A DNA stretch of 16,907 nt, taken from positions 1 through 16,907 of the forward strand of contig JAGCGE010000221.1 of NCBI GenBank assembly GCA_017649745.1. The letters are read 5' to 3'. Position numbers and translations under genes: made by a program. The first letter of the stretch is position 1. The number at the start of each line of letters is the position of its first letter. Below are positions 6,921 to 14,067 of the stretch, piece by piece. The notes under the pieces were generated by a model. The model saw only the letters and a list, made by a program, of their open reading frames with translations, ran no database searches and was not told the origin of the DNA. The stretch is from Clostridiales bacterium. GTDB taxonomy: Bacteria > Bacillota_A > Clostridia > Saccharofermentanales > Saccharofermentanaceae.

Positions 6921-8064
6921 TTTCCACTATTACGCAACATATTGTGCAGCATATCTGTCAGGCTATTCACATAAAGAGAGCCTCGACATCTGTTATAGCG
7001 CACAATTTGTTGACCGCTGCACAAAGTCATTTCTTACAGAGATAGACGCTCCTTTACAAGCTGCAACGACACAGTCACAGACTGAGCTTCTCGGAGTCAG
7101 GACTGACATCATCGGTCTTCAGGATATTACGAGGATCTGGAGTTCTTTCCACTTCCTGCCGGGTGATCTTTACGCTAAGATCAGATCTCTAAGTAAGAAC
7201 TATAAGAACAAGTACAGGCTCATCTGTGCTCCTAACGGCGATCTTGTGATCAAGACAGTGGAACTTGCCAAGGGTAAGGATCTTCAAGCTGTAGGTGTAG
7301 CAATGCATGTCTTGGCAGATACATGGGCACATCGAAATTTCGCAGGAACACCTTCAATGGTTATCAATAATACTGAAAGTTACTTCTATGAAGTGCTGCC
7401 TGATGATTCATTGCGCAAGCTAAAGTTCGGTCACATTCCGGGAGGAGTGGATGATATTGATAATAATCTTTTCATCAATACGATCTATAACATTGGTGAG
7501 AACACTATAATGAATCTCGGACACGGAAGAGCCGGTCATCTTCCTGATTACAGTTTCATGAGATACAAGTACCTTCCTGCATGGGATGAATACAGAGAAT
7601 GCCTGAAGGATAATCCTTCCGAATACTACAAGGCATTCTGTCAGATGGTATATGCCATGAGATACTTAAGAGGCGATATTAACGTTTTCGAAAAGGATAC
7701 TTATGACGAAGATGCCGTGGCTCCATATAAGGAAGAGATAATGAAGATCCTTAAGAAGAGACAGCTCGATTCGAGTATGGATTGGAAAGGATTCGCTGAA
7801 GGTCTTTCGGGAGAGACTATCCCGGATTTTGACGAGATGTGTTATGTAAGCGAATACAAGAATACAGAAACTGATAATGACAGCACGTTCCTAGGACGAT
7901 TCATCATGGCAGCGCTGGCACAAAAGAGCATGGTAACAAATCAGATCTACAAATCCGGAAATCTGCTTGCAGGATTCTCGATAGATTATAACGAGCACGG
8001 TTTTGCAGGGATCAAGGATTATATGAAGTTAGTCGAAGCAACAGTGAGGTCAAGACATGAGTAA
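6910..8064 (+). CDS. DUF6765-like protein, probable metal-binding hydrolase-like fold
   Basis: This 384-residue soluble protein has no signal peptide. The N-terminus (MQLDFHYYATYCAA), the HVLADTWAHRNFAG block (133-146) and GHGRAGHLPDYSF (204-216) match what I remember of the DUF6765 family. The repeated His/Asp spacing (Asp4, His6; His133, Asp137, His141; His205, His210, Asp213) is what one expects of a mainly helical multi-metal site like those of zinc-dependent phospholipase C and S1/P1 nucleases. Such a link is inference. No substrate can be named, and the lack of a secretion signal sets it apart from those secreted enzymes. It overlaps the genes on both sides (11 and 8 bases), which implies coupled production with two membrane proteins. 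Confidence 0.75.
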   Translation: MQLDFHYYATYCAAYLSGYSHKESLDICYSAQFVDRCTKSFLTEIDAPLQAATTQSQTELLGVRTDIIGLQDITRIWSSFHFLPGDLYAKIRSLSKNYKNKYRLICAPNGDLVIKTVELAKGKDLQAVGVAMHVLADTWAHRNFAGTPSMVINNTESYFYEVLPDDSLRKLKFGHIPGGVDDIDNNLFINTIYNIGENTIMNLGHGRAGHLPDYSFMRYKYLPAWDEYRECLKDNPSEYYKAFCQMVYAMRYLRGDINVFEKDTYDEDAVAPYKEEIMKILKKRQLDSSMDWKGFAEGLSGETIPDFDEMCYVSEYKNTETDNDSTFLGRFIMAALAQKSMVTNQIYKSGNLLAGFSIDYNEHGFAGIKDYMKLVEATVRSRHE

Positions 8065-8590
8065 GATAAAAAGAATATTAACCGTTTTCTCGGGTTTCCT
8101 CCTGATAGTATTCGCCCTCACCATCCTGTTCATTCCGGAGGATGCATTCTGGCTGGCATCTTTTGTCATTGCTTTCATCCTGCTCGTAAAAGGTATCATT
8201 CACATCTTCTATTACTTATCAATGGCCCATCACATGGTCGGCGGAAAGATCATCCTGTTTTACGGGATATTCATGTTCGATCTGGGTGTATTCGCAGTGT
8301 CGATCTCTGACAAATCAAGATGGATAATCATAATCTACCTGATTGCAGGTCACCTCATAGCAGGAGGAATCGAAACTGTTAAAGCAATTAGGAGCATGAA
8401 GGAAGGTCACACAAATTGGAAATTCGACATCACACGGGGAATCATCAACATATTGATCGCCGGCGTGTGCATCCTGTGCATAGATTCAGCTAATATGCTG
8501 ATCTTGATATTCAGTGTAAGTATGATATACATTGCGATCGTCGAGATAGTTTCAGCATTCAAAAAGACCGCCGTCGTATATATTCAATAG
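8057..8590 (+). CDS. HdeD/DUF308-like six-helix membrane protein
   Basis: This 177-residue, very hydrophobic protein has about six helices (8-27, 30-53, 62-82, 88-109, 125-142, 145-167) in three hairpins with short polar turns, the usual layout of the HdeD/DUF308 family. Features such as the PEDAFWLASFVIAFILLVKG stretch (27-46) and the closing IYIAIVEIVSAF fit. HdeD was named for acid resistance in enterobacteria; the role of clostridial members is unknown. It overlaps the DUF6765-like gene by 8 bases and ends the operon. Its stop codon is 2 bases from the stop codon of the convergent GrpB gene, so no terminator fits between them. The Met at 8057 has no strong Shine-Dalgarno site and likely depends on coupling. 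Confidence 0.75.
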   Translation: MSKIKRILTVFSGFLLIVFALTILFIPEDAFWLASFVIAFILLVKGIIHIFYYLSMAHHMVGGKIILFYGIFMFDLGVFAVSISDKSRWIIIIYLIAGHLIAGGIETVKAIRSMKEGHTNWKFDITRGIINILIAGVCILCIDSANMLILIFSVSMIYIAIVEIVSAFKKTAVVYIQ

Positions 8591-8592
8591 TC

Positions 8593-9111
8593 CTATTTCG
8601 AAAGCCCTATCTCTTTATATATCGATTCGATAAATGGCGACTTATGTTCGATATAACTGTCGATATCATGCGGGAAAAGACGTGCCCCTTCTTCTTTGAC
8701 ACGACTATACTCTCTCACAGCTTCAGGATGCTCACGAAGATAATCTCTAAAGGAGATATGTCTTTTTAACTCTGAAGCATCCTTGGAACATACATACAGA
8801 TGATGCTTCATCAGATGTTCCTTACCGTCATACTTGAATGCTTCTCTACCCGGTATCCCCTGATCTCCTTCATGGGTATAACCAATCTTACCTAATGCTG
8901 TGATAACATCATCTAGTCTTGAACGATCTTCGATGACCACATCGATATCGATTATCGGCTTAGCCGACAACCCCTCTACTGATGTGCTTCCGACATGTTC
9001 GATACTTAAAACCAGATCTTTAAGCACAACATCCAGCTCGTTTTTTATATCCTCGAATGCCTTTTTCCAATTCTCATCATAAGGCAGAACAACTATATTT
9101 CTCGTAGCCAT
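8593..9111 (-). CDS. GrpB family protein (nucleotidyltransferase fold), short form
   Basis: This 172-residue member of the GrpB/UPF0157 family has the signature HVGSTSVEGLSAKPIIDIDV (39-58), which contains the GS and the D-x-D of the nucleotidyltransferase metal site. The conserved HLMKHHLYVC and SFRDYLREHPEAVREYSRVKE blocks follow. AAGGAG is 8 bases before the ATG. The gene starts 12 bases after the stop of an unrelated nucleotidyltransferase-domain gene and is the last gene of a four-gene operon. Compared with the GrpB protein at 1845-2462 it is shorter and has Asp-Ile-Asp where that one has Asp-Ile-Met. Its reaction is unknown. GrpB domains occur alone or fused to dephospho-CoA kinase in other bacteria. 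Confidence 0.88.
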   Translation of the reverse strand: MATRNIVVLPYDENWKKAFEDIKNELDVVLKDLVLSIEHVGSTSVEGLSAKPIIDIDVVIEDRSRLDDVITALGKIGYTHEGDQGIPGREAFKYDGKEHLMKHHLYVCSKDASELKRHISFRDYLREHPEAVREYSRVKEEGARLFPHDIDSYIEHKSPFIESIYKEIGLSK

Positions 9112-9123
9112 TAAGGTCTCCTT

Positions 9124-9795
9124 TTAGTCTCCTATCTCATCAAGTCTTCGAAAAGCATCCTGACACCATTTAAATACTGTATCGAATGTCTTATCGAAAT
9201 CATAATCATCAGGAAGTTCAGGCATCTCCAATATCTCGCGGTCTTCACCAGATACCTTTTCCTTAAGTTCTTTCTTGGTCAGGACGAACTCGCCACTTTC
9301 AAGATAATACAGATTCTGTATCAGAAAGAACAATCCTTTACATGTACCACGAAGCTTCATGGCACTCTTCTCTCGTCCGCCATGGATATATCGATGACAA
9401 AGCTCGTGATACACATTTCCGAGACTTATCTTAACATAATTGATCTCATCTTCGCGAGTTGCTTTCGGAAGATGATCATCAAGAACACCATACAGATCCT
9501 TGGTCGTATAATGAAGCTGACATACTTCGAGCGGATTCCATTTATTCATCTCTTCCTTACCGCAGATAAAACCACAGGCTCTATCCTTATATCCGCAGCA
9601 TTCAAGGATATCTCTGTACTTATCCATGTCAGCTACAGTGAACATATCGATAATTACCATTACATCGATATCACTTGTCTCTTTCTGTTCACCCCTAAGG
9701 AAACTTCCCTGAAGTCCCACATAAAGAAGTCTCTCACCAAATGCTCTTTTGCATTCAGAGATCAATTTATTTAAATATTCATTTAGATCAAACAT
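9124..9795 (-). CDS. Nucleotidyltransferase domain protein
   Basis: This 223-residue protein carries the polymerase-beta-type nucleotidyltransferase motif GSFLRGE (30-36) followed by SDIDVMVI (41-48), the two metal-binding Asp residues of the family. The rest is helical and resembles stand-alone transferases related to aminoglycoside adenylyltransferases and MNT-type proteins. A HEPN partner was looked for: the C-terminal half (about 120-220) is helical and could act as the substrate-binding domain, but no separate HEPN gene and no R-x4-6-H motif were found. GGAG is 7 bases before the ATG. The gene is 18 bases downstream of the DJ-1 gene and 12 bases upstream of GrpB. The acceptor (antibiotic, protein or tRNA) cannot be told. 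Confidence 0.85.
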   Translation of the reverse strand: MFDLNEYLNKLISECKRAFGERLLYVGLQGSFLRGEQKETSDIDVMVIIDMFTVADMDKYRDILECCGYKDRACGFICGKEEMNKWNPLEVCQLHYTTKDLYGVLDDHLPKATREDEINYVKISLGNVYHELCHRYIHGGREKSAMKLRGTCKGLFFLIQNLYYLESGEFVLTKKELKEKVSGEDREILEMPELPDDYDFDKTFDTVFKWCQDAFRRLDEIGD

Positions 9796-9813
9796 ATATA
9801 CTCCAACAAAATG

Positions 9814-10356
9814 TCATTTATAACAAATAGCTTTCTTGATCTTATCGACAGGCTCTTCTCCTATAAGGCGTCTTACGATCTCAAAAGCAAATTCAAAAGT
9901 TGCCCCAAGAGCCTGACCCATTATGATATTTCCTGAAACAGTTACGTGTTCGTCAGTATAAGATCCTTCAGGAAGCTTATCACTAAAATCAGGATGACAT
10001 GTAGCTTTCTTACCCTCAAGCAATCCCAACTCAGCAAATATCGTAGGAGATGCGCAGATAGCAGCTATATATTTCTTATCTGCGAATTCCAGACACTTCT
10101 CACGAACGATATCACTTTTCGAGAGATTCTCCTTGCCCCTTCTTCCGCCCGGAAGGATGATCATATCAAAGCCTTCATAATCAACTTCTTCGGCTAACGC
10201 GTCAGCCATGATAGTTATCTTACGAGATGATAAAACTTCCAGTTTTCCCATAATGGATGCCATAACAACTTCGATACCTGCACGTCGAAGAATATCGACT
10301 ACTATAAGCGCTTCACATTCTTCGAATCCATCAGCTAAGAACATTACCGTTTTCAT
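9814..10356 (-). CDS. DJ-1/PfpI family protein
   Basis: This is a 180-residue single-domain member of the DJ-1/ThiJ/PfpI superfamily. The key residues are visible: Glu15 in GFEECE (matching Glu18 of human DJ-1), PGGRRG (69-74), the reactive Cys101 in AAICASP, and His121 in CHPDFSDK (matching His126 of DJ-1). Family members act as protective proteins or glyoxalase III-like/deglycase-type enzymes on reactive carbonyls; which applies here is open. The start codon overlaps the stop of the upstream GNAT gene by one base (TAATG), so the two are coupled. A role in stress protection fits its neighbours but is not shown by them. Confidence 0.9.
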   Translation of the reverse strand: MKTVMFLADGFEECEALIVVDILRRAGIEVVMASIMGKLEVLSSRKITIMADALAEEVDYEGFDMIILPGGRRGKENLSKSDIVREKCLEFADKKYIAAICASPTIFAELGLLEGKKATCHPDFSDKLPEGSYTDEHVTVSGNIIMGQALGATFEFAFEIVRRLIGEEPVDKIKKAICYK

Positions 10357-10943
10357 TATCGTTCTCCGATCTGATCTTTTATCTGCTTGTACTCTTCCTT
10401 TGTTATCTGGAAAAGGTATTCACCTGAAGTTACTCCTGTCTTCTCATAAGTCCTGGTTCCCGTACCATCGATCAAAGTCATTCCGAGTTTCTTCATAACA
10501 TTTTCCGATGCCTTGTTCCTGCTGTCACAATGTGCGTGAAGAGCATCTGATCCTAATTTAAGGAAAGCGAATCTTTCCAAAGCTAATGCTGCCTCAGTTG
10601 CATAACCGAAACCTCTGTAAGATTTGTTCAAGAGCCAGCCGATCTCATGAGTATTCTCAGCTCCGCATAATTCGAGATTAACTCCGCCGATTATCTTGCC
10701 GTCCAGAACAACTACATACTCCCTGTCTTCAGGTTCATCTTTTGCCCATTCGTCCACTGCAAACTTAACAAAATTCTCCGTATCTTCTCGCGTCTCCTTC
10801 GGAAGATAGATCATCATATCGATCGAAGGATCACCTGCATATTCATGTATGGCATCTCCGTCACCAAGTTCGATCGGGCGAAGCAAAAGTCGCTTCGTCT
10901 TTATTGTCTTTCCTATAAATTCACATTGAACACTATCAAGCAT
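10356..10943 (-). CDS. GNAT acetyltransferase, RimJ/RimL type
   Basis: This is a 195-residue GNAT-fold N-acetyltransferase. The opening strand TKRLLLRPIELGD (16-28), the EIGWLLNKSYRGFGYATEA region (100-118, with the acetyl-CoA pyrophosphate loop R-GFGYA at 110-115) and the closing CDSRNKASENVMKKLGM (139-155) are typical of the RimJ/RimL group. These acetylate protein N-termini, ribosomal proteins, amino acids or small toxic compounds; the substrate is not readable. GAGG is 8 bases before the ATG. It is the first gene of the minus-strand operon GNAT, DJ-1, nucleotidyltransferase, GrpB, and has an extended -10 promoter about 45 bases upstream. Confidence 0.9.
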   Translation of the reverse strand: MLDSVQCEFIGKTIKTKRLLLRPIELGDGDAIHEYAGDPSIDMMIYLPKETREDTENFVKFAVDEWAKDEPEDREYVVVLDGKIIGGVNLELCGAENTHEIGWLLNKSYRGFGYATEAALALERFAFLKLGSDALHAHCDSRNKASENVMKKLGMTLIDGTGTRTYEKTGVTSGEYLFQITKEEYKQIKDQIGER

Positions 10944-10989
10944 AACTGTTTCCTCAATATCTTCTTATTCATCTATAGATTTAGATAGC

Positions 10990-10998
10990 ATTATATCA
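10990..10998 (-). promoter_or_regulatory. Extended -10 promoter element of the GNAT operon
   Basis: On the minus strand TGATATAAT is a full extended -10 element. A poor -35 (TTAATG) lies 18 bases upstream of its TATAAT hexamer. The expected start of transcription is near 10983, giving a leader of about 40 bases. The element is one arm of an AT-rich inverted repeat (ATATCAT-N7-ATGATAT, 10993-11013). On the plus strand the other arm gives TGATATCAT (11008-11016), a possible extended -10 for the facing gene at 11038. Confidence 0.5.
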
Positions 10999-11037
10999 TT
11001 ATCAATATGATATCATTAATTCGGAGGTGCTTTAGTT

Positions 11038-11730
11038 ATGAAAGATAAGGTTTCTTATGTATTAATGGGTTTGTTGACGCTTGCGCTCGTATTATCGATT
11101 GTAGCTTATATCCTTGTACCTGTAGTAACTTTCATCATCTTGTCAGTGATTGATATAGTATTCCTGATAATACTTTTCGCTCTTAAGGCAAAGAAGAAAA
11201 AGATACCTCTCTTTGTTTGTTCGATAATCTTCACCACTCTTTTCGTATTTAACGTTTTATTTTGGGGATTATTCCACATGCCTGTATCTACCAACAGGAA
11301 ATGGCAGTATCCTTTCGCTATGAAATACACCTACGATTCAGATAAGGCGCCTGAGTTTATTCCTGCGAAGCTTCCTGATTCAGCTGATGATTTCCACTTC
11401 GAATTCCTGCCTACAATACTTCAGGGCACAGGACATGTCGGAGTTAGTTTTACAGCTGATGAATCCTACATAAATGAGCTTAAAGCCAAGCTTGAAGGTG
11501 AAGCAATGTATGTAGTAGATTACGACAAACTTGGTGATCTTAACGCTTCTCTCGATTCTGATGAATCTGATTATGGCGGATATAAATACATCGCACTTTG
11601 GGAATACAACGTTCCTGACGAGCATCCTAATGCGACAGTCTATATCCTCGATACGAACTACAACTGGAATCATCCTCATTCGAAAGCAGTCTTCATCGAC
11701 GGAAACTACGTGCTCTTCTCAGATCAGTAA
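11038..11730 (+). CDS. Membrane-anchored protein of unknown function
   Basis: This 230-residue protein has three hydrophobic segments at about 5-27, 29-50 and 57-79. A short basic loop (KAKKKK, 50-55) between the second and third places that loop in the cytoplasm and the 150-residue C-terminal domain outside the cell. That domain is acidic and rich in Asp, Tyr and Pro, with a run ending in VYILDTNYNWNHPHSKAVF; no known family was recognised. GGAGG is 9 bases before the ATG. The gene is single, between two minus-strand operons, and its stop codon is 2 bases from that of the convergent flavoprotein gene. Confidence 0.8.
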   Translation: MKDKVSYVLMGLLTLALVLSIVAYILVPVVTFIILSVIDIVFLIILFALKAKKKKIPLFVCSIIFTTLFVFNVLFWGLFHMPVSTNRKWQYPFAMKYTYDSDKAPEFIPAKLPDSADDFHFEFLPTILQGTGHVGVSFTADESYINELKAKLEGEAMYVVDYDKLGDLNASLDSDESDYGGYKYIALWEYNVPDEHPNATVYILDTNYNWNHPHSKAVFIDGNYVLFSDQ

Positions 11731-11732
11731 GA

Positions 11733-12425
11733 TCAGTTCGTCCAAGGTCTTGCCTTTCCAAGCCAGCCCTGATCTTGCCAGTACTTCTTTTCTTCTTCAC
11801 CGGCAGCCATTCCTTTGATCTGGAGCATCCTCATCATCGAAAACATGAAGCGTGTCTTGATCCCTACTCTCACCTTAGAACTTTTAAGTTGCTTAGAAAG
11901 CTTATCAATATCCTCTTTTATCTTATCCTTGAGCTTAGGATCCACACTGTCCCAGCTGGTTGCATGAACAGGTCTGCCATAACATTTTACATAAGGAACA
12001 CCCCAATAAAAGAGTGTATTCGTTATATCCTTCATTGCGGATTTTGCACCTGAACCTGCTGCCGTAGAGATGACCACAGCCTTTTTCGAAAACATCGACT
12101 TCCTTGGCTTATGGATCATCCAGTATGTAAAATTCAGATCGATAAAAGCCTTCATCTGAGCTGATGTCCTCATGCAATAAGTAGGTGTAGTAAAGATGAT
12201 AAGATCAGCTTTGTCGACCACATCCATGATCTTTCTTTTCTCTTCGAAAAATGGACAAAGTGATTCATCTTTTATACAACTGCAACATCCTGAACAAAAG
12301 TGATTCAGGTCTCTCGGAAGAAAGAACTCATGTACTTCATTCTCACCAAGACTATCAACGAGAAGCTTTCCGATATTATATGTACTTCCCTTATGATTCT
12401 GTCCGTTAATAACTGCGATTACCAT
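11733..12425 (-). CDS. Iron-sulfur flavoprotein, NAD(P)H-dependent FMN reductase family
   Basis: This is a 230-residue flavodoxin-fold protein. The N-terminal AVINGQNHKGST (4-15) matches the FMN phosphate loop of the NADPH-dependent FMN reductase family, and TTPTYCMRTSAQMKAFIDL (79-97) is the second flavin-binding block. Between them are cysteines 44, 47, 50 and 57, giving the compact C-x2-C-x2-C-x6-C motif of archaeal and clostridial iron-sulfur flavoproteins (Isf), where it binds a 4Fe-4S cluster; Cys48 is extra. These proteins pass electrons to oxygen, peroxide or quinone-like acceptors. The C-terminal 60 residues are basic and helical. The ATG overlaps the stop codon of the TetR gene (TAATG), so the regulator and enzyme are coupled, with the regulator first. 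Confidence 0.88.
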   Translation of the reverse strand: MVIAVINGQNHKGSTYNIGKLLVDSLGENEVHEFFLPRDLNHFCSGCCSCIKDESLCPFFEEKRKIMDVVDKADLIIFTTPTYCMRTSAQMKAFIDLNFTYWMIHKPRKSMFSKKAVVISTAAGSGAKSAMKDITNTLFYWGVPYVKCYGRPVHATSWDSVDPKLKDKIKEDIDKLSKQLKSSKVRVGIKTRFMFSMMRMLQIKGMAAGEEEKKYWQDQGWLGKARPWTN

Positions 12426-13042
12426 TACTTTGTCACTCCGTAATTGATGTTAAATTGCTTTATATGTTCTTCTAATGTCTTAAGTGCAGTCTTCTCCATC
12501 TTGGGATCTCTGTCGCATACCGTAAGGAGAAGATAGATAGGAGAATAGAATTCCAACGCCATGATCTTCGGATCACATTTTCTGAGTTTACCTGCACTAA
12601 CAAGCATCATAAAAAGCGCCGATTGATACTCGATAGGATCAGTAAAGAATTGCTTCGTATAGATTGAAGACAACTCCGGATTTTTAAACTGCTCCAATGT
12701 CAGCATCTTCCTGAATCTGCTCATATAACTGTCATGCAGGAAATAAAGGAAAAGACCTGTACCGATCTTTATCAGCGAATCTTCTGATATTTCCTTATAG
12801 ACATCAGCATCAGCATTCGGATCACTGCCGTCAATACCGATCGACGAAGCCTGAGATTCATACCTGTTTCTTATCTCTTCGATCAAGGCATCGAATATCT
12901 CCTGCTTACCCTTAAAATGCTTATATAATGACGGAGCCTTTATCCCAACTGCCTCCGCTATCTCACTGACATACACATCTCCGTATCCCTTCTGCGAAAA
13001 CAAAGAAAGTGCTTCATCGATTATCTTCTCTCTGGTATTCAT
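12425..13042 (-). CDS. TetR/AcrR family regulator, probably autoregulated
   Basis: This 205-residue protein has the TetR DNA-binding domain at residues 1-50: TREKIIDEALSLFSQKGY, then VSEIAEAVGIKAPSLYKHFKGKQEIF. Residues further on form the ligand domain. The frame has three possible starts: GTG 13051, ATG 13048 and ATG 13042. GAGG (13054-13051) overlaps the first and is too close to the second, but sits 8 bases before ATG 13042, which I chose. The gene is first in an operon with the iron-sulfur flavoprotein. Two matching palindromes in its promoter (separate entries) make autorepression likely, with the inducer probably a redox-active or aromatic compound handled by the flavoprotein; the inducer is inference. 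Confidence 0.92.
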   Translation of the reverse strand: MNTREKIIDEALSLFSQKGYGDVYVSEIAEAVGIKAPSLYKHFKGKQEIFDALIEEIRNRYESQASSIGIDGSDPNADADVYKEISEDSLIKIGTGLFLYFLHDSYMSRFRKMLTLEQFKNPELSSIYTKQFFTDPIEYQSALFMMLVSAGKLRKCDPKIMALEFYSPIYLLLTVCDRDPKMEKTALKTLEEHIKQFNINYGVTK

Positions 13043-13057
13043 CAGCATCACCTCATT

Positions 13058-13075
13058 AGCTAATTATGATTAGCC
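13058..13075. promoter_or_regulatory. TetR operator 1, at the transcription start
   Basis: AGCTAAT-TATG-ATTAGCC is an 18-base inverted repeat whose 7-bp arms match except for the outermost pair. It has the same half-site and spacing as operator 2. It lies just downstream of the -10 box, so a bound repressor would cover the start of transcription (near 13071). A further half-site ATTAGC (13055-13060) overlaps its left edge. Confidence 0.75.
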
Positions 13076-13077
13076 AA

Positions 13078-13106
13078 ATTATAGGCTAATTCAAATTAGC
13101 CGTCAA
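13078..13106 (-). promoter_or_regulatory. Promoter of the TetR-flavoprotein operon (TTGACG-N17-TATAAT)
   Basis: On the minus strand TTGACG (13106-13101) is followed after exactly 17 bases by a perfect TATAAT (13083-13078). The start is expected near 13071, giving a leader of about 29 bases to the ATG at 13042. The whole spacer is operator 2. Confidence 0.8.
13084..13101. promoter_or_regulatory. TetR operator 2, filling the -35/-10 spacer
   Basis: GGCTAAT-TCAA-ATTAGCC has perfect 7-bp arms, or 8-bp arms when the inner T/A pair is counted. Its centre is 26 bases from that of operator 1, with the same half-site GGCTAAT. It fills the spacer of the TetR promoter and overlaps the last base of the -35 box, the classic position for a TetR repressor. 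Confidence 0.8.
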
Positions 13107-13197
13107 TACCCATCGAAAATAATACGCAATTTATTAATCATTAGTTTACAGGACGTTATTTCTCCGATGTTAAGATAAAAATAAAGCGGGGTAATTT

Positions 13198-14064
13198 ATG
13201 ATCCTGACTACGACTGCTAACATAAACGGACGTAATGTCGAATACGTAAGATACGGTCACTGGACTAAGATCTGTATCGTATTCTTCCACGGTCATGCAG
13301 GATCAGCACGCTATATCCCTGATGAAGAATACACTCACAACGGAAATCAATACTGCATCCTCTCTTTTAACAGACCAGGCGTCGGAAACTCAGAAACAAG
13401 AGGCGTCTACAGGATCGATGAATTTGTATCTGACATACGTGATTTTCTGGTTTCAAACGGTATCAAACAAGTTATCCTTGTAGGTCACAGCGCAGGCGGA
13501 TTATATGCTCAGGTCTTCGCATCACTCTTCCCTGAGATCACCGCAGGACTTATTCTTGTGAGCAGCCTTCCTAACCTGAACAACAAAGGAACAAGAAAGA
13601 TCCTATCCAAGGGACTTAACAAGAGGCGACTGCTCCTTACGCATCTTCCTTCAATGTCAAGATTCTATTTCAAGGGATATTCAATGTCAGTTCTCTATCA
13701 TGCTGATCAGATAATAAATGACAAGCTAAAGGAATTTAGTGATGAAGAACGCGAGTATTGTCTTGAACATATAGACATGTACAGAGAAGCGGTTATCAAA
13801 GCTATGACAAACAACGGAAAAGGCGCTTATTTTGATGCTAAAGCAATGTTTGCAAAGCGCGAAGAACCTACCCTTGATTCCAACATCAAGGTATTCATAT
13901 GGTCAGGCGACAAGGACAGATCCTCGCCGCCTGAATATGCTAAATATTTAAGTGATCAATATCATCCGGTAAGCTTTCACATGATACCGGGAATGGGGCA
14001 TATGCTCTATCTCGTCAGATGGAAAGAAATGCTAGACGAAGCATTAGCTTATACGGATGTGTAA
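13198..14064 (+). CDS. Alpha/beta hydrolase
   Basis: This is a 288-residue alpha/beta-hydrolase-fold protein. The catalytic triad can be placed: Ser98 in the nucleophile elbow GHSAGG (96-101), Asp238 in FIWSGDKDR, and His268 in PGMGHML. The HGHAGS segment (31-36) supplies the oxyanion hole, and FNRPGVGNS (57-65) is the usual next block. A helical cap spans about 125-220. There is no signal peptide, so it acts in the cytoplasm. Family members are esterases, lipases, C-C hydrolases or haloperoxidase-like enzymes, and the substrate is not readable. The GGGG 6 bases before the ATG is a weak ribosome site. It faces away from the TetR operon, with about 100 bases between the operators and its start, so control by that regulator is possible but unproven. 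Confidence 0.9.
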   Translation: MILTTTANINGRNVEYVRYGHWTKICIVFFHGHAGSARYIPDEEYTHNGNQYCILSFNRPGVGNSETRGVYRIDEFVSDIRDFLVSNGIKQVILVGHSAGGLYAQVFASLFPEITAGLILVSSLPNLNNKGTRKILSKGLNKRRLLLTHLPSMSRFYFKGYSMSVLYHADQIINDKLKEFSDEEREYCLEHIDMYREAVIKAMTNNGKGAYFDAKAMFAKREEPTLDSNIKVFIWSGDKDRSSPPEYAKYLSDQYHPVSFHMIPGMGHMLYLVRWKEMLDEALAYTDV

Positions 14065-14067
14065 CTG

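Noticed and set aside
9124..9795. HEPN/MNT toxin-antitoxin module
   Set aside because: The nucleotidyltransferase is present, but no separate HEPN gene and no R-x4-6-H motif were found next to it. At 223 residues it is also longer than usual MNT antitoxins.
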